Shown here piece by piece: positions 8,501 to 17,119 of a DNA stretch of 17,119 nucleotides. Under the pieces are notes generated by a model. That model had not been told where the DNA came from and did no database searches. It saw nothing but the letters and a program-made list of their open reading frames with translations. Source of the stretch: Rhizopus sp. PT2906 (taxonomy: Eukaryota > Mucoromycota > Mucoromycetes > Mucorales > Rhizopodaceae); the NCBI GenBank assembly GCA_025529335.1, contig JAMYHX010000690.1, forward strand, positions 1 to 17,119. Direction: 5' to 3'. The translations under genes and the position numbers were made by a program. The stretch's first letter is position 1. Every line of letters starts with the position of its first letter.

Positions 8501-8508
8501 TATAAAAA
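8501..8508 (+). promoter_or_regulatory. TATA box of the F-box gene
   Basis: TATAAAAA lies 66 nt before the ATG at 8567 and is followed by a pyrimidine-rich leader (TTCTATTTCTCCC). Confidence 0.65.
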
Positions 8509-8566
8509 CGGGGGGAGAGAAAATATAAATTTGTATTCATTCTATTTCTCCCTTTTATAACTTAAA

Positions 8567-9448
8567 ATGACTGATTACATTTCCATTATACCAAACGAAA
8601 TACTTTACAAGATCCTATCTAGTCTATCACCCTTTGACCTTTCAAGAGTACGAAATGTGTCTAAAAAATTTAGATACATGTCTGATCATCCAGCACATTG
8701 GAAGAGCATCATATTGGATCCAAAGGATGACATGAGGCACGACACATCACTCTTTCTGTGGAATCAAAAAGACTTGAAGAACATTCTTCATCCTCACCTG
8801 GCTATCATTGAGAAAATACATATATGCGGTGTTCGTGACAATGTGATACAATATCTTTTACTGGAATGCTCCAATCTGAGAGAATTGACCATTTGTGGAT
8901 GGCTGACACTATCCGAGCACTCATTCCGTATCCCCTTGGAAAAGAAAAAGACACCACTTTTATTGCGCAGTCTAAGGCTTATTGGCGACACTCAGCAATT
9001 GACCAATTTCATCTCCTTAGATTCCACCACACTCGGTCAACTCATTACAAAATGCCCTTATTTGGAAGAATTATCTGTCAATTGCGAGGTTCACTTTCAA
9101 GCCGAAGGTTTGCTCAAATCCCTCAAGATGGCTACCTCTCTTGCACTCAAGACACTCGTCATTGCTACCAAACGAACCTGGGCCAGTCAACATATCACAG
9201 AACTCTTTGAATACTGTAAGCATCTCGAGTTCTTGGGTCTTATGCCAGATGGTGCAAGTATTGGCCATGTGAATGAACAAAAGACATACTTTTCAGCAGA
9301 AACGTTACTCAAAGCTGTCTTGTCCAACACACAAAAGGAAAGCGCAGATCGCGCCAGCGAAAAGGTTCTTTTGGAAAAACATTCACTTCCAGTCGAAGAA
9401 GAGGAAATGGCAGCCTTTCATAACATTGCCATCTTTAGTGGACTATAA
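8567..9448 (+). CDS. F-box protein with leucine-rich-repeat-like region
   Basis: Intronless ORF of 293 aa. Residues about 5-50 form an F-box: ISIIPNEILYKILSSL, then SPFDLSRVRNVSKKFRYMSD and the conserved W45 region. F-boxes bind Skp1 and recruit targets to SCF ubiquitin ligases. Residues about 80-225 show irregular LRR-like units (LECSNLRELTICGW, LLLRSLRLIG, KCPYLEELSVN, YCKHLEFLGLMP), the usual substrate-binding part of this class. The C-terminus is charged (KHSLPVEEEEM) and ends FHNIAIFSGL. The length is short for an F-box/LRR protein but the ORF is complete: ATG sits 66 nt after a TATA box and an AATAAA lies 110 nt after the stop. The target is unknown. F-box/LRR genes are numerous and fast-evolving in Mucoromycota, so no orthologue name is offered. 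Confidence 0.88.
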   Translation: MTDYISIIPNEILYKILSSLSPFDLSRVRNVSKKFRYMSDHPAHWKSIILDPKDDMRHDTSLFLWNQKDLKNILHPHLAIIEKIHICGVRDNVIQYLLLECSNLRELTICGWLTLSEHSFRIPLEKKKTPLLLRSLRLIGDTQQLTNFISLDSTTLGQLITKCPYLEELSVNCEVHFQAEGLLKSLKMATSLALKTLVIATKRTWASQHITELFEYCKHLEFLGLMPDGASIGHVNEQKTYFSAETLLKAVLSNTQKESADRASEKVLLEKHSLPVEEEEMAAFHNIAIFSGL

Positions 9449-10348
9449 AAGATCAGCCATATCTTCTCACACGACCCGAAACGAAAAACAAAAAAGAAAG
9501 AAACGTACTATAGCGAGTCTATACATACTAGAAGGCTTATATAGAATATTTTCTAAAAATAAAAAAGTCAAAGCCAGAGATAGACATAATAAAGGATCTC
9601 TCTCTCTTTTTTGTATAGTATTACTATTTTGATTTCAAATTGCTTGAAGCGAATTTTTTTTTTTTATAATGATTGCTATTCACACGTCTCTTTAATATCG
9701 TGACTAAAAAAAACTCTTTTTGAGTTTCTGTAATCATAAGTTCTTGTAAGCTCCAAGGATATTCGCGCAGTCTTGCTCTTTTATCACTTAAAACGTAATC
9801 GCGATGCTCTCGTATCCTTTGCCTTGTTATAATGATGTGTCAGCCTTAGATTATCTCACCTGTCTATCTTGATGGTTTCACAGCAAGGATGCTTATGGTG
9901 GAGCAGCATTATATGCAGAAAATACTAAAAATCATGAGTCATAGGTAGCATTTTGCGGCTATCCCTGAACAGGAAGTGCTTATAGTAAGTAACTTTATTT
10001 TCCATATGATCATCTTGATTTACAGTAACCTTTTCATCTGTATGAGATTCAAACTGAGAACTGTTGTCAAGTAACCATATGCTACTGTAGGCGATTTACA
10101 GCAAGATGCTACTAAACAAAATGATGCTGATGTTGGTTCAATAAAGCAGTTTCATAGCATAATATGTGGTGTAGCTGCAATCTGCGTGACCTTTATTTAA
10201 AGTGAAGTGTAGAGAATATGTTATTACGCTGAGCCAATGCTGTATTCAAACACTGTCTGCGCTGTCTGTTCTATTTTTACATTGGAGCCATGTTACACAG
10301 TTTGAGACTAAAGCAGAAATTTATTCATACTAGAAGGATCTAAGCCCG
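9449..10348. other. Intergenic region between the F-box and pseudokinase genes
   Basis: About 900 bases with no supported gene. It contains the F-box 3' UTR, including AATAAA at 9558-9563. A well-formed but orphan intron-like segment is present (GTAAGT near 9984 to TTTACAG near 10025), with no convincing coding exon on either side, possibly a non-coding or decayed transcript. A small hairpin, AAACTC-TTTTT-GAGTTT, lies near 9713-9729. Confidence 0.45.
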
Positions 10349-10356
10349 TATAAAAG
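10349..10356 (+). promoter_or_regulatory. Candidate TATA box of the pseudokinase gene
   Basis: TATAAAAG lies 59 nt before the ATG at 10408, in line with the 66-75 nt spacing at three other genes. It lies only 15 nt before the alternative ATG at 10364, which argues against that start unless transcription begins elsewhere. Confidence 0.5.
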
Positions 10357-10407
10357 TTGGTAAATGATAGGGCTTTTTTCTTCATCTTTTTTTCTATCAT
10401 TAATATC

Positions 10408-13010
10408 ATGTCTTCTCCTACAGTAGCTTGTTATGGATACAATCTTGGGAGTGTTATATTCATCTCAAAGGAAAATCAAAGTGGATACAGTCTGCATTAT
10501 TTTGATACACAGCAAACTGCGGTCTATTCTAGCTTGCTGTCAGATATTAAGGGATATCCAGAGAATGCAGTCTTTAACGGTGTTTGCGCATATGATCATA
10601 CAAGTTCCTCTATACTGTTAGTATTTGAAAGTAAGTACTCTTAACGGTTATTTTCACTTCTTGTCTCACACCATAACTCTTCCTAGGCTCAAACAACTCA
10701 ATAGGACAATCAAATAGTAATGCCACCCAAAGAACAGTAAGCTCAGCCTTTTTTCGACTGAGACTCAACAGTACAACACCAGTGATTATAAACGAAACAG
10801 ACTACCTACCAGATACACAGATTATTTCAGCCGTAAACATGGGCAGTACCAATACCACGTACATAGCCTTTCTGTCCAACGGCCTTCATGGTGCTGATGA
10901 CATCTCACTTAATACGCTTTTGTTAGGCACGCCAGACATGATGGTCAACAAATTAATGTCTGTGAACCAGACAGGTATACTTGCTGCAGACGTAGAATCG
11001 CAGAGTGTGTACCTTTTGCAGAATGGTCTTGTATCAGAATATCGATTGAACAGTCTAGATTACAGCACGTTTAGAGCTTTCAGCAGCGTCTCATCTGTTG
11101 TAGCGATAAACACTGTGTCGAGCACAAGTGTGGTATCATCAAGTGACAATCAAACGAAATATATCACCTATTACGATAAGCAGAGCAATCAAGTGAATAT
11201 CTATATTCATAATCCTTCGCTGACTCAGTATACCCCTTTATATAATAAGCCAGCAAGTACCTTTTCCCTCGCACAAACATTCACGGTATCTTCTAGCACA
11301 GTTAAGAGCACGAATACTGTCACCCCAACCAAGCCTTCGGGCCCATCTTTACACAGACAGCAATTCGCAAAGACTACACAACCTGCTTCTAACGATACAG
11401 TTCATTGGACAAATAACGCAGTAAAACGAGACATACCGATGGACTGGGCAATTCAGAGAATTCCAATAACTATCTCAGGACAGGAGGGCTGCTCCCTCGG
11501 ACAATGTATTCTCTCGGTAGTAGCCGTGCCTGGCACTGATCAACAACTTCCTATCAATTTGATTTCTATAATAGACAAAGGTTCTGACGGCATTGGTGTC
11601 TACAACAATTCAGCAGCCTTCACACAGCCTCCTGCTCCTACAAGCACAGGGGTACCAGTGGCCACATATCCAGGAAAAAATGTACCAGGCGGCGTCATAG
11701 CGGGTATTGTCGTTGGTGTTGTCGCTTTTGTTTTCATTGGAATAGGAATATTTTTATACCTCAGAGCAAAAAAGTTGAGACGCTTTGGTTCATTTACTTC
11801 TCGCAGCCACCAGATCGAAAAGAAGCTTGAGGAAGAGCCTGTGTTTATAGGGGAGGACCTGATGCAGACTGCTGCCGCTACTACACGTATGACGATGCAG
11901 TACAATAAATTTAGCAGTGATTCTGTTACAATGGTTGCCACTACTGATACGATGACTACGACTGCTACTACTGCTATTGCTGCTGCTGCAATGTCTTCTT
12001 CCACTACAGTTCTTGAATCCCATGGCTTTAATGACGGTCGTCCCGATATACGCCCTGTGTCTTATGTTGAAGGTGTGGTTGATTTCGCTCATCTCTCGGA
12101 AGAAGAAATGCTTGAATTGGAGCCCGAACGAGATGGGCCCATGATGCTTTTCAACGGCGCTTATAAATCACTCCCAGAGGAACAGGTTATTTATTATGGA
12201 CAAGAAGGGTATGCTACAAGAACATTTATGACAGATGACGGAAGATATTGTACGGTTCATTACTTTGGTGCCACTCGTCTAGATACGTTCATACGGTCGG
12301 TATATGCTGTATCCTCAATGGAAGATTGTCCATTTGTTATGAAGAGTAAACGTGCTGTTGTGCTGAATTCACCAACACCAAGGTACGGATACCAGTTTCT
12401 ATGGATTACTTCTCCTATCATACCTTCACTCTCACTTCATCACTTGCTGTTTGAAAATGTGTGGTCACCTGTGGACCATCAAGACGGTGATAAGAGAATA
12501 TCGACCACTTTTGCATTACTCTGTGCTGTTAATGCAGTTCACGCCCACAAGTTTGTACATCTAGCGATCGATCCTACGACATTTTACTATGAATCCTCGG
12601 TCTCTGACTGGACCTTAGGCAACTTTGCTTATGTTCAAAAGCAGGAATCATTGATCACCAAGCATGGACTACCTAAACAGCCTACTGTATTTACGCCACC
12701 CGAATTCTTATCGGATAAGAGTTTTCTTTATAAGCCCGTACCAGAGGCTGATACTTGGTCCCTTGGCTGCGTTATCTATACGATCGCAACCAACGGTCTA
12801 TTGCTTTTTGACAGTGTTTCAGATATTCAGAACCTGATGGCGACAGATGGTCCTATTTTGCAAACCTATATTGACAAGTCCATTGAAGAGAATATTAGCA
12901 ACCAAGACTTCCGTGTGCTCTTGAATGGAATGCTGCAGGTATCTCCGAAATCTCGAAAGTCGATTCAGTTTGCCCTAGATTATTGGCGTGGCAAGTACAG
13001 CTTGGAATAA
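10408..13010 (+). CDS. Single-pass transmembrane receptor-like pseudokinase
   Basis: Exons 10408-10630 and 10687-13010 (56-nt GT-AG intron) give 848 aa. Residues 1-400 form a large Ser/Thr/Asn-rich ectodomain with many N-x-S/T sites; its alternating short hydrophobic strands may form a beta-propeller, but no family is recognised. A Pro/Thr/Gly stalk leads to one membrane span at 411-433 (VIAGIVVGVVAFVFIGIGIF) and a basic stop-transfer RAKKLRR. After a Thr/Ala tract comes a kinase-like domain, about 575-845. Its fold markers remain: PPE at 745-747 (APE motif) and DTWSLGC from 763. The catalytic residues are lost: His599 where the ATP-binding Lys is expected, HLAID from 699 in place of HRD, and DWT from 715 in place of DFG. 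No glycine-rich loop is visible. It is probably a signalling scaffold or receptor without phosphotransfer. No clear signal peptide follows the chosen ATG. Polyadenylation signal at 13038-13043. Confidence 0.85.
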
Positions 13011-13259
13011 TAACTTGTTTATATATTGTATAGCTTTAATAAACTTTTAAATCTTTATATTACAGTAGATTATTTTCTACAAATGATAAAGTCTATCACA
13101 AGATCGCTACAGTCGCACATATATCCTCACTGTATCTCGTAGCATAAAAATGACAGGTACAATTTGACCCGAGCTTTTTGTATTTTCTTTATAAAGTAAG
13201 AGGATTACAAATCATTCACACACACATACACTGATGAAGAACATATACATCATGGTTTA

Positions 13260-13264
<5 letters not shown>

Positions 13265-13302
<38 letters not shown>
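13265..13302. repeat. Run of 38 T
   Basis: An uninterrupted T38. It may be a slippage-prone homopolymer or the poly(A) tail of a minus-strand retroposed insert. The left flank (GGTTTACTTGC) and a site about 120 bp to the right (CGTTTACTATTGC) share GTTTACT, a weak hint of a target-site duplication. Confidence 0.6.
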
Positions 13303-13303
<1 letters not shown>

Positions 13304-13499
13304 TGTTCAGATTCATTTACGCATTCAAACCCCATCTTTGTTTCTTTTTTCTAGGTAAAAATAATTTCTTTATGGAGTTGTCGTTTACTATTGCTCTGCA
13401 GAAAAAAAGTATGTTTAATATCTCGAGTCCTGATTTACAATTTGAAATGATTAAATTCATATAAAAGAATAAACCCCCCCCCCTGTTTAAAGCTAATGA

Positions 13500-13517
13500 A
13501 GCTATATATATATAGCT
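13500..13517. repeat. 18-bp perfect palindrome with an AT core
   Basis: AGCTATATATATATAGCT is self-complementary over 18 bp. Alternating AT runs are common in such DNA, so significance is low. Confidence 0.4.
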
Positions 13518-14130
13518 ATAAGCGTGAAACATCTTTGGGAGACTTTTTTCTATTTTATAAAATATAAAAGGCCAACAAATGAAATCGGGCAATTCTGTAA
13601 TGGTTACACCGTCAAGTCTTTTTTCTTTAATCAGATGTACTAGAACCAGGTATCTGGGAACACAAGAAAACAGCTATTTCTAATCCTATTATCGGGATAT
13701 AGTAACAATATCTAATCTGATTTTGTTTAGAGATGCTTTTCTCATATATCTTGAAGGGGCAAGAGACTTTAATTGCTTCCGTTTTCTTTAATAACTATGA
13801 TGTTAATATATATTTAGGTAATTTGTTTCAAGTAACCATACATACATTTTTAAAGTTTAATTATTTGTATTTAAATTGTACACATGAAAAAAAAAATCAT
13901 TACTGCTTACGGGGAAAAGATTACAGTACTATCGTAGCTTGTTCAATATTAGTTTATATCAGATCAAAATAAAAAAAAAATTTCACCTAGTGAATCTTGG
14001 ATTATAAATACGAATTTAATCAACCTTTCAAAAGATAGAGGAAACTTTTATAAAAGTATAAAGACAGAGAACCCCGTAAACTCAATTGTCGTATATATGA
14101 ATTAGTATCTAATTCAAAAAAAAACAAGTG

Positions 14131-14139
14131 ATCTGATAA
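14131..14139 (+). promoter_or_regulatory. Extended GATA motif (ATCTGATAA) upstream of the siderophore transporter
   Basis: Perfect ATCWGATAA on the + strand, preceded by G (fits RATCWGATAA), 474 bp before the transporter ATG. Fungal siderophore genes are classically repressed through such sites by SreA/Fep1-type GATA factors when iron is plentiful. The site is seen; its use is inferred. Confidence 0.5.
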
Positions 14140-14405
14140 TAAATTGAGCGGTTTCGAATACAAAAATAGGAACTTGCGGGAGAATCTCATTTTATGTTGT
14201 AAAATTTTTTGTCATTTTTATATAAGATTGCTCTAATAAGATATCACAAAAATATCAATGGCTATACAATTACTGATAAATTACTTCTAATTAATAAAAA
14301 AGTCGATTATCAAGCTTCTTAAATACACAATGGCTCTCTCTTTAGTCTAGCTTACGCAAACGTTACATTCTTTATTACTGGGTTGTTCAAAAGGCGCTAC
14401 AATTG

Positions 14406-14423
14406 TATCTGATCATCAGATAA
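14406..14423 (+). promoter_or_regulatory. Extended GATA motif within an inverted repeat (TATCTGAT-C-ATCAGATA)
   Basis: ATCAGATAA at 14415-14423 lies 190 bp before the ATG. It is the right half of a 17-bp inverted repeat (14406-14422) whose left half gives GATAC rather than GATAA on the minus strand. The paired half-sites could bind the two zinc fingers or two molecules of a GATA factor. Confidence 0.52.
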
Positions 14424-14543
14424 ATATAAACTCATCTGCAAATAAAAAAAAAAATGACATCGTAAAAATAAGGGCAAAATTTCGTGGTTCAAACCCTAAA
14501 TTTTTATCATCTAGAATAAAAATGGAGAAAAAAAAAAAATTAA

Positions 14544-14552
14544 TATATAAAG
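14544..14552 (+). promoter_or_regulatory. TATA box of the siderophore transporter gene
   Basis: TATATAAAG lies 69 nt before the ATG at 14613, preceded by an A-rich tract and followed by a T-rich leader. Confidence 0.65.
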
Positions 14553-14612
14553 GCAATCAAATTTCGCAATTTTGGGATTTTTTTTTTAATCAGTTCACTA
14601 ACCTTATAAAAA

Positions 14613-16562
14613 ATGTCTGCTGTAGACACTGGTGCACCCAAATTACGAGGTGTTAAACTCGTAGAGCTCTATAAACTTGTCTGGAACAAGTGGGATAAAG
14701 TACTTTTATTCAGTGGGTAAGAGTTTATCTACATTTTGCATACAATTATGTGTATTAAAACATTAAATATAGTCTTGTTCTCTTGTCTTGGGCCATGAAT
14801 TTCGAGTCCAACATTTCATATGCTCTTACTACCAACGTTACATTTCTTTTTAGAACTAATAATTTGATCAGTATTTTATCTACTGTTTTGTATATCCTTG
14901 AAACCGCTCTTTATCCCATGTATTCCAAGCTCTCTGATATCTATGGTAGAGCTCAATGTTATACAGTTGCTATCATTTTCTATATGGTAGCCTATATTAT
15001 CATGGCTACTGCCAATAACTATGAAACATTAGTTGTAAGTTTTTTGTAATTTCAATTTTTTTTTTTTCAACAGATATTAATGTATTTTACAATAGGGTGG
15101 TCAAGTTGTTTATGCTTTTGGTTATACAGGTGCCGCTATTCTTGGTCCAATTACCATTGCTGATTTTACTAATGTTGTTAATCGTGGTTTGATGCAGGCC
15201 ATTTACAATGTTCCAGGTCTTATCAATCTTTTCCTTGCTCCTCGTGCTGGTGATGAGCTTTATGCTGCAGGTCAATGGCGTTGGGGTTATGGCTTAATCC
15301 CAATTATTCTTTTTGCTACCTCTTTGCCTCTTATCGGTACTCTTTGGAAGCTATTCTTCAAGGTAAGAAGATCTGGTGTTATGACTGAATACAAAGAAGA
15401 GCAAAAGAAGATTGCTGAAGAAGAGAACAAATCTTTTTGGGATAAAGTTGTTTGGCTTGCTGTCGAAATTGATATTATCGGTAGTCTTTTGTTGATAGCT
15501 GGCCTTTGTCTTATCTTGCTTCCTTTGGTTCTTGCACTTCCCTCTTGGGGCGGCTGGAAGAGCGGTAAAACTCTTGGTACACTTTGTTCTGGTGTCGTTG
15601 CTTGGGCTCTTTTCGCTATTTGGGAATGGAAATTTGCTGTTAAGCCAATTATTCCTCTCACTCGCTGGAAAACTCGCACTCCTCTCTATGGTGTCTGCGC
15701 CCTTTCTACTGTTACAATTATTTCATCTACTAACTGGCAATATTATACCACATATCTTATGATTTCTCGTAAACTTAGTTACTCCGATGCCATTTTGCTT
15801 GAAAGAGGCTATAATGTTTCATACATTGTTTGTGAAGTTATCGTTGGGTTTTTAATGAAGAGATTCCGTGTATGGAAGCCATTTGTCTGGGCTGGTGTCA
15901 GTTTAACTATTCTCGGTGTTGGTCTCATGATCGGTGCTCGTCAACCTACTTCATCTGATGCATTTGTTGTTATTTCTCAAACCATTGTTGGTATTGGATC
16001 CGGTTTCTTGTATACTCCTATGCTTGTTGCTATTCAATCATCTGTTCCTCATGATGACATGGCTATTGCCACGGCTATGATGCAAGTTGGTGGTTCTATT
16101 GCAGCTAGTATTGGTTCTACAATGGCTGGTTCCATCTGGAATAACATGCTTCCTGGACAAATTGCGAAGAATGTTCCTGGTGAATATGATTATGCTCAAA
16201 TTGTTGGTAGTGTTCCTTATGCTCTTGCACTCCCTACTGAGCAATACAATGGTGTTGTCAAGGCTTATGGTCACGTGCAAATGGTTTTGTCCATCATTGC
16301 TATTTGTATTGCTGTTGTTACTTTCTGCTTTACTATTCCCATGAAAACATTTGGTCTTGAAAATTTTGATACCGAAAAAGAGGAGAAAGAACAAGAAGCT
16401 GCTCGTGCTGCTGCAATGGGTGAAACTGTTGTTGCTAGTGGTAGATCAGGATCAGAACATTCAACTACTATTGATAAAAGTGAAACTTATAGATACGAAG
16501 AGTATAAGACTACTGATGAATTTGTCTTGCCTCAAACAGAAGACGCTCACCAAAAAGCTTAA
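14613..16562 (+). CDS. SIT1: Siderophore-iron transporter, Sit1/Arn-type MFS
   Basis: Exons 14613-14716, 14773-15034 and 15096-16562 (introns 56 and 61 nt, GT-AG) give 610 aa, the usual size of the family. The N-terminus is short and cytosolic (KLRGVKLVELYKLVW). The first helix region includes LSWAMNFESN. Residues 87-94 (KLSDIYGR) are the MFS loop 2-3 motif. GGQVVYAFGYTG and the hallmark WRWGYG (183-188) follow, then FLYTPMLVAIQSSVPHDDMAIATAMM and the terminal extracellular loop before the last helix. The family has 14 helices. It imports Fe(III)-siderophore complexes by proton symport at the plasma membrane or in endosomes. In Mucorales such carriers often take up xenosiderophores as well as rhizoferrin; the substrate cannot be read here. 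The tail is charged (EKEEKEQEAARAA) and Ser/Thr-rich, suiting regulated sorting. Codons are strongly biased to GGT, GCT, GTT and CTT, suggesting high expression. The promoter carries two extended GATA motifs. Confidence 0.93.
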
Positions 16563-16703
16563 ATTGTATACTATATTAACCACCGTCTTTCACAAATATA
16601 TTTAACACAAATATAAACACACATAATGCATATCCCCCTCCCCCCCTTTTTTTTTAATTATAATGTATAGGAATCATTAGAGATTTCTTCCTCCCTACTT
16701 TGC

Positions 16704-16730
16704 TATATATATATATATATATATATATAT
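16704..16730. repeat. (TA)n microsatellite, about 13 units
   Basis: Uninterrupted alternating TA over 27 bases in the 3' flank of the transporter gene. Likely length-polymorphic. Confidence 0.85.
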
Positions 16731-17025
16731 TTCATCTAATAATACTTAATTGCTATCTTAATCATTGCATTATACAATAAAAAACTGTACTATTTTCTAC
16801 TTTTAATGATAATAATCATAAGCCTCGATATCTTTGAGTTTTATTCTGGAACCTTGCTTTTAGGAGCTGGAGATATTCTTTGCGCTCCATAATTTTACTT
16901 TTTTGAGAGAATTTTTTCGCAATTACAAATTATAATCTAATATATTACGATATAATTAAGAATTAACACTGAATATCACTCCTCTCTATTGTATTTTTTG
17001 TATGTGTATTTAATTTGCAATAAAA

Positions 17026-17058
17026 CGGATTTTTATCCGGTATAGGTTTTCAAAACCT
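17026..17058. repeat. Two adjacent short inverted repeats
   Basis: CGGAT-TTTT-ATCCG (17026-17039) is followed four bases later by AGGTTTT-C-AAAACCT (17044-17058). The first could fold as a 5-bp hairpin with a 4-base loop; the second is a 7-bp inverted repeat around one base. They may be part of a repeat that extends beyond the window. Confidence 0.35.
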
Positions 17059-17119
17059 CTAATTTGGCGAACGATAAAATTGGGTTTCCATTTTTATTTA
17101 TTCGAGCTATGATTCTGTA

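Larger units (their letters stand above)
13011..14543. other. AT-rich intergenic region upstream of the siderophore transporter
   Basis: About 1.5 kb without a supported gene. Frames at 13234-13464 and 13733-13972 are low-complexity and look random. The region holds AATAAA at 13038-13043, a T38 tract, a run of ten C (13474-13483), an AT palindrome (13500-13517) and two extended GATA motifs that probably belong to the transporter promoter. Confidence 0.55.
16563..17119. other. 3' flank of the transporter gene, AT-rich, no gene seen
   Basis: 557 bases to the window end. They include the transporter 3' UTR (candidate AATAAA at 16776-16781), a TA microsatellite and two adjacent small hairpins near the right edge. 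No coding frame is supported. Confidence 0.55.

Noticed and set aside
11600..12092. Minus-strand frames opposite the pseudokinase gene
   Set aside because: They are low-complexity antisense shadows of the Thr/Ala triplet tract and the membrane span.
13234..13464. Plus-strand frame with a poly-Phe run
   Set aside because: It is created by the T38 homopolymer; the remainder has no protein-like pattern.
14486..14496. GGTTCAAACCC resembling a tRNA B box
   Set aside because: The flanks do not form a T-stem, and no A box, anticodon arm or acceptor stem could be built upstream.
15287..16605. Overlapping frames on both strands within the siderophore transporter
   Set aside because: They are shadows of a strongly codon-biased gene whose main frame matches the Sit1/Arn family throughout.
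14460..17100. Possible inverted copies flanking the transporter gene (shared AATAAAAATGGA and GGTT-CA-AACC-like motifs)
   Set aside because: The shared words are short, AT-rich and not collinear, so they do not support a repeat pair or a mobile unit.

Overview
The window looks like nuclear DNA of an early-diverging filamentous fungus, most likely Mucoromycota (Mucorales-like). The protein genes carry many short GT-AG introns (49-83 nt), intergenic DNA is very AT-rich, and the gene set pairs fungal families (a siderophore-iron MFS transporter, an F-box/LRR protein) with families that I recall as missing from the model yeasts, such as a full-length EHD ATPase. The genus cannot be read from the sequence. 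No rRNA, tRNA, CRISPR or intact transposase gene was seen.

Layout. Positions 1-956 (+) hold the 3' part of a Yip1-domain (YIPF6/Yip4-type) Golgi membrane protein gene in seven exons. It converges tail to tail, with 24 nt between stop codons, on 981-2890 (-), a six-exon gene for a complete 533-aa EHD-type membrane-remodelling ATPase. Next, 3043-4315 (-) is a three-exon gene for a lipase that resembles bacterial (Burkholderia/Pseudomonas-type) true lipases. A doubtful, possibly decayed gene lies at 4626-5022 (-). Positions 5183-5539 (-) encode a small secretory-pathway membrane protein with its own TATA box. A 3-kb stretch without an intact gene follows (5615-8500). It holds a probable broken membrane-protein gene (6731-7163), a 13-bp inverted-repeat element with a crossed-stem interior (7188-7480), several palindromes and three of the GATA-type motifs discussed below; a fourth lies next to the small-protein promoter. 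An intronless F-box/LRR gene is at 8567-9448 (+). A two-exon gene at 10408-13010 (+) encodes a single-pass transmembrane protein with a large ectodomain and a cytoplasmic protein-kinase-like domain that has lost its catalytic residues. After a 1.5-kb AT-rich gap, 14613-16562 (+) encodes a Sit1/Arn-type siderophore transporter in three exons.

How the parts may connect. The extended GATA motif ATCWGATAA, the site type bound by fungal iron-responsive repressors (SreA/Sre1/Fep1 family), occurs six times by my reading. Two copies lie upstream of the siderophore transporter on its strand, and four lie upstream of the small membrane protein gene on its strand. I found none elsewhere. This suggests that the small, unrecognised membrane protein belongs to the same iron regulon. 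The other highlight is the receptor-like pseudokinase, an architecture typical of plant and animal receptors. Its start region has an unresolved signal-peptide problem caused by an apparent one-base frame difference in a run of T. The trafficking genes at the left end (Yip, EHD) are adjacent, but nothing in the sequence shows a shared pathway.
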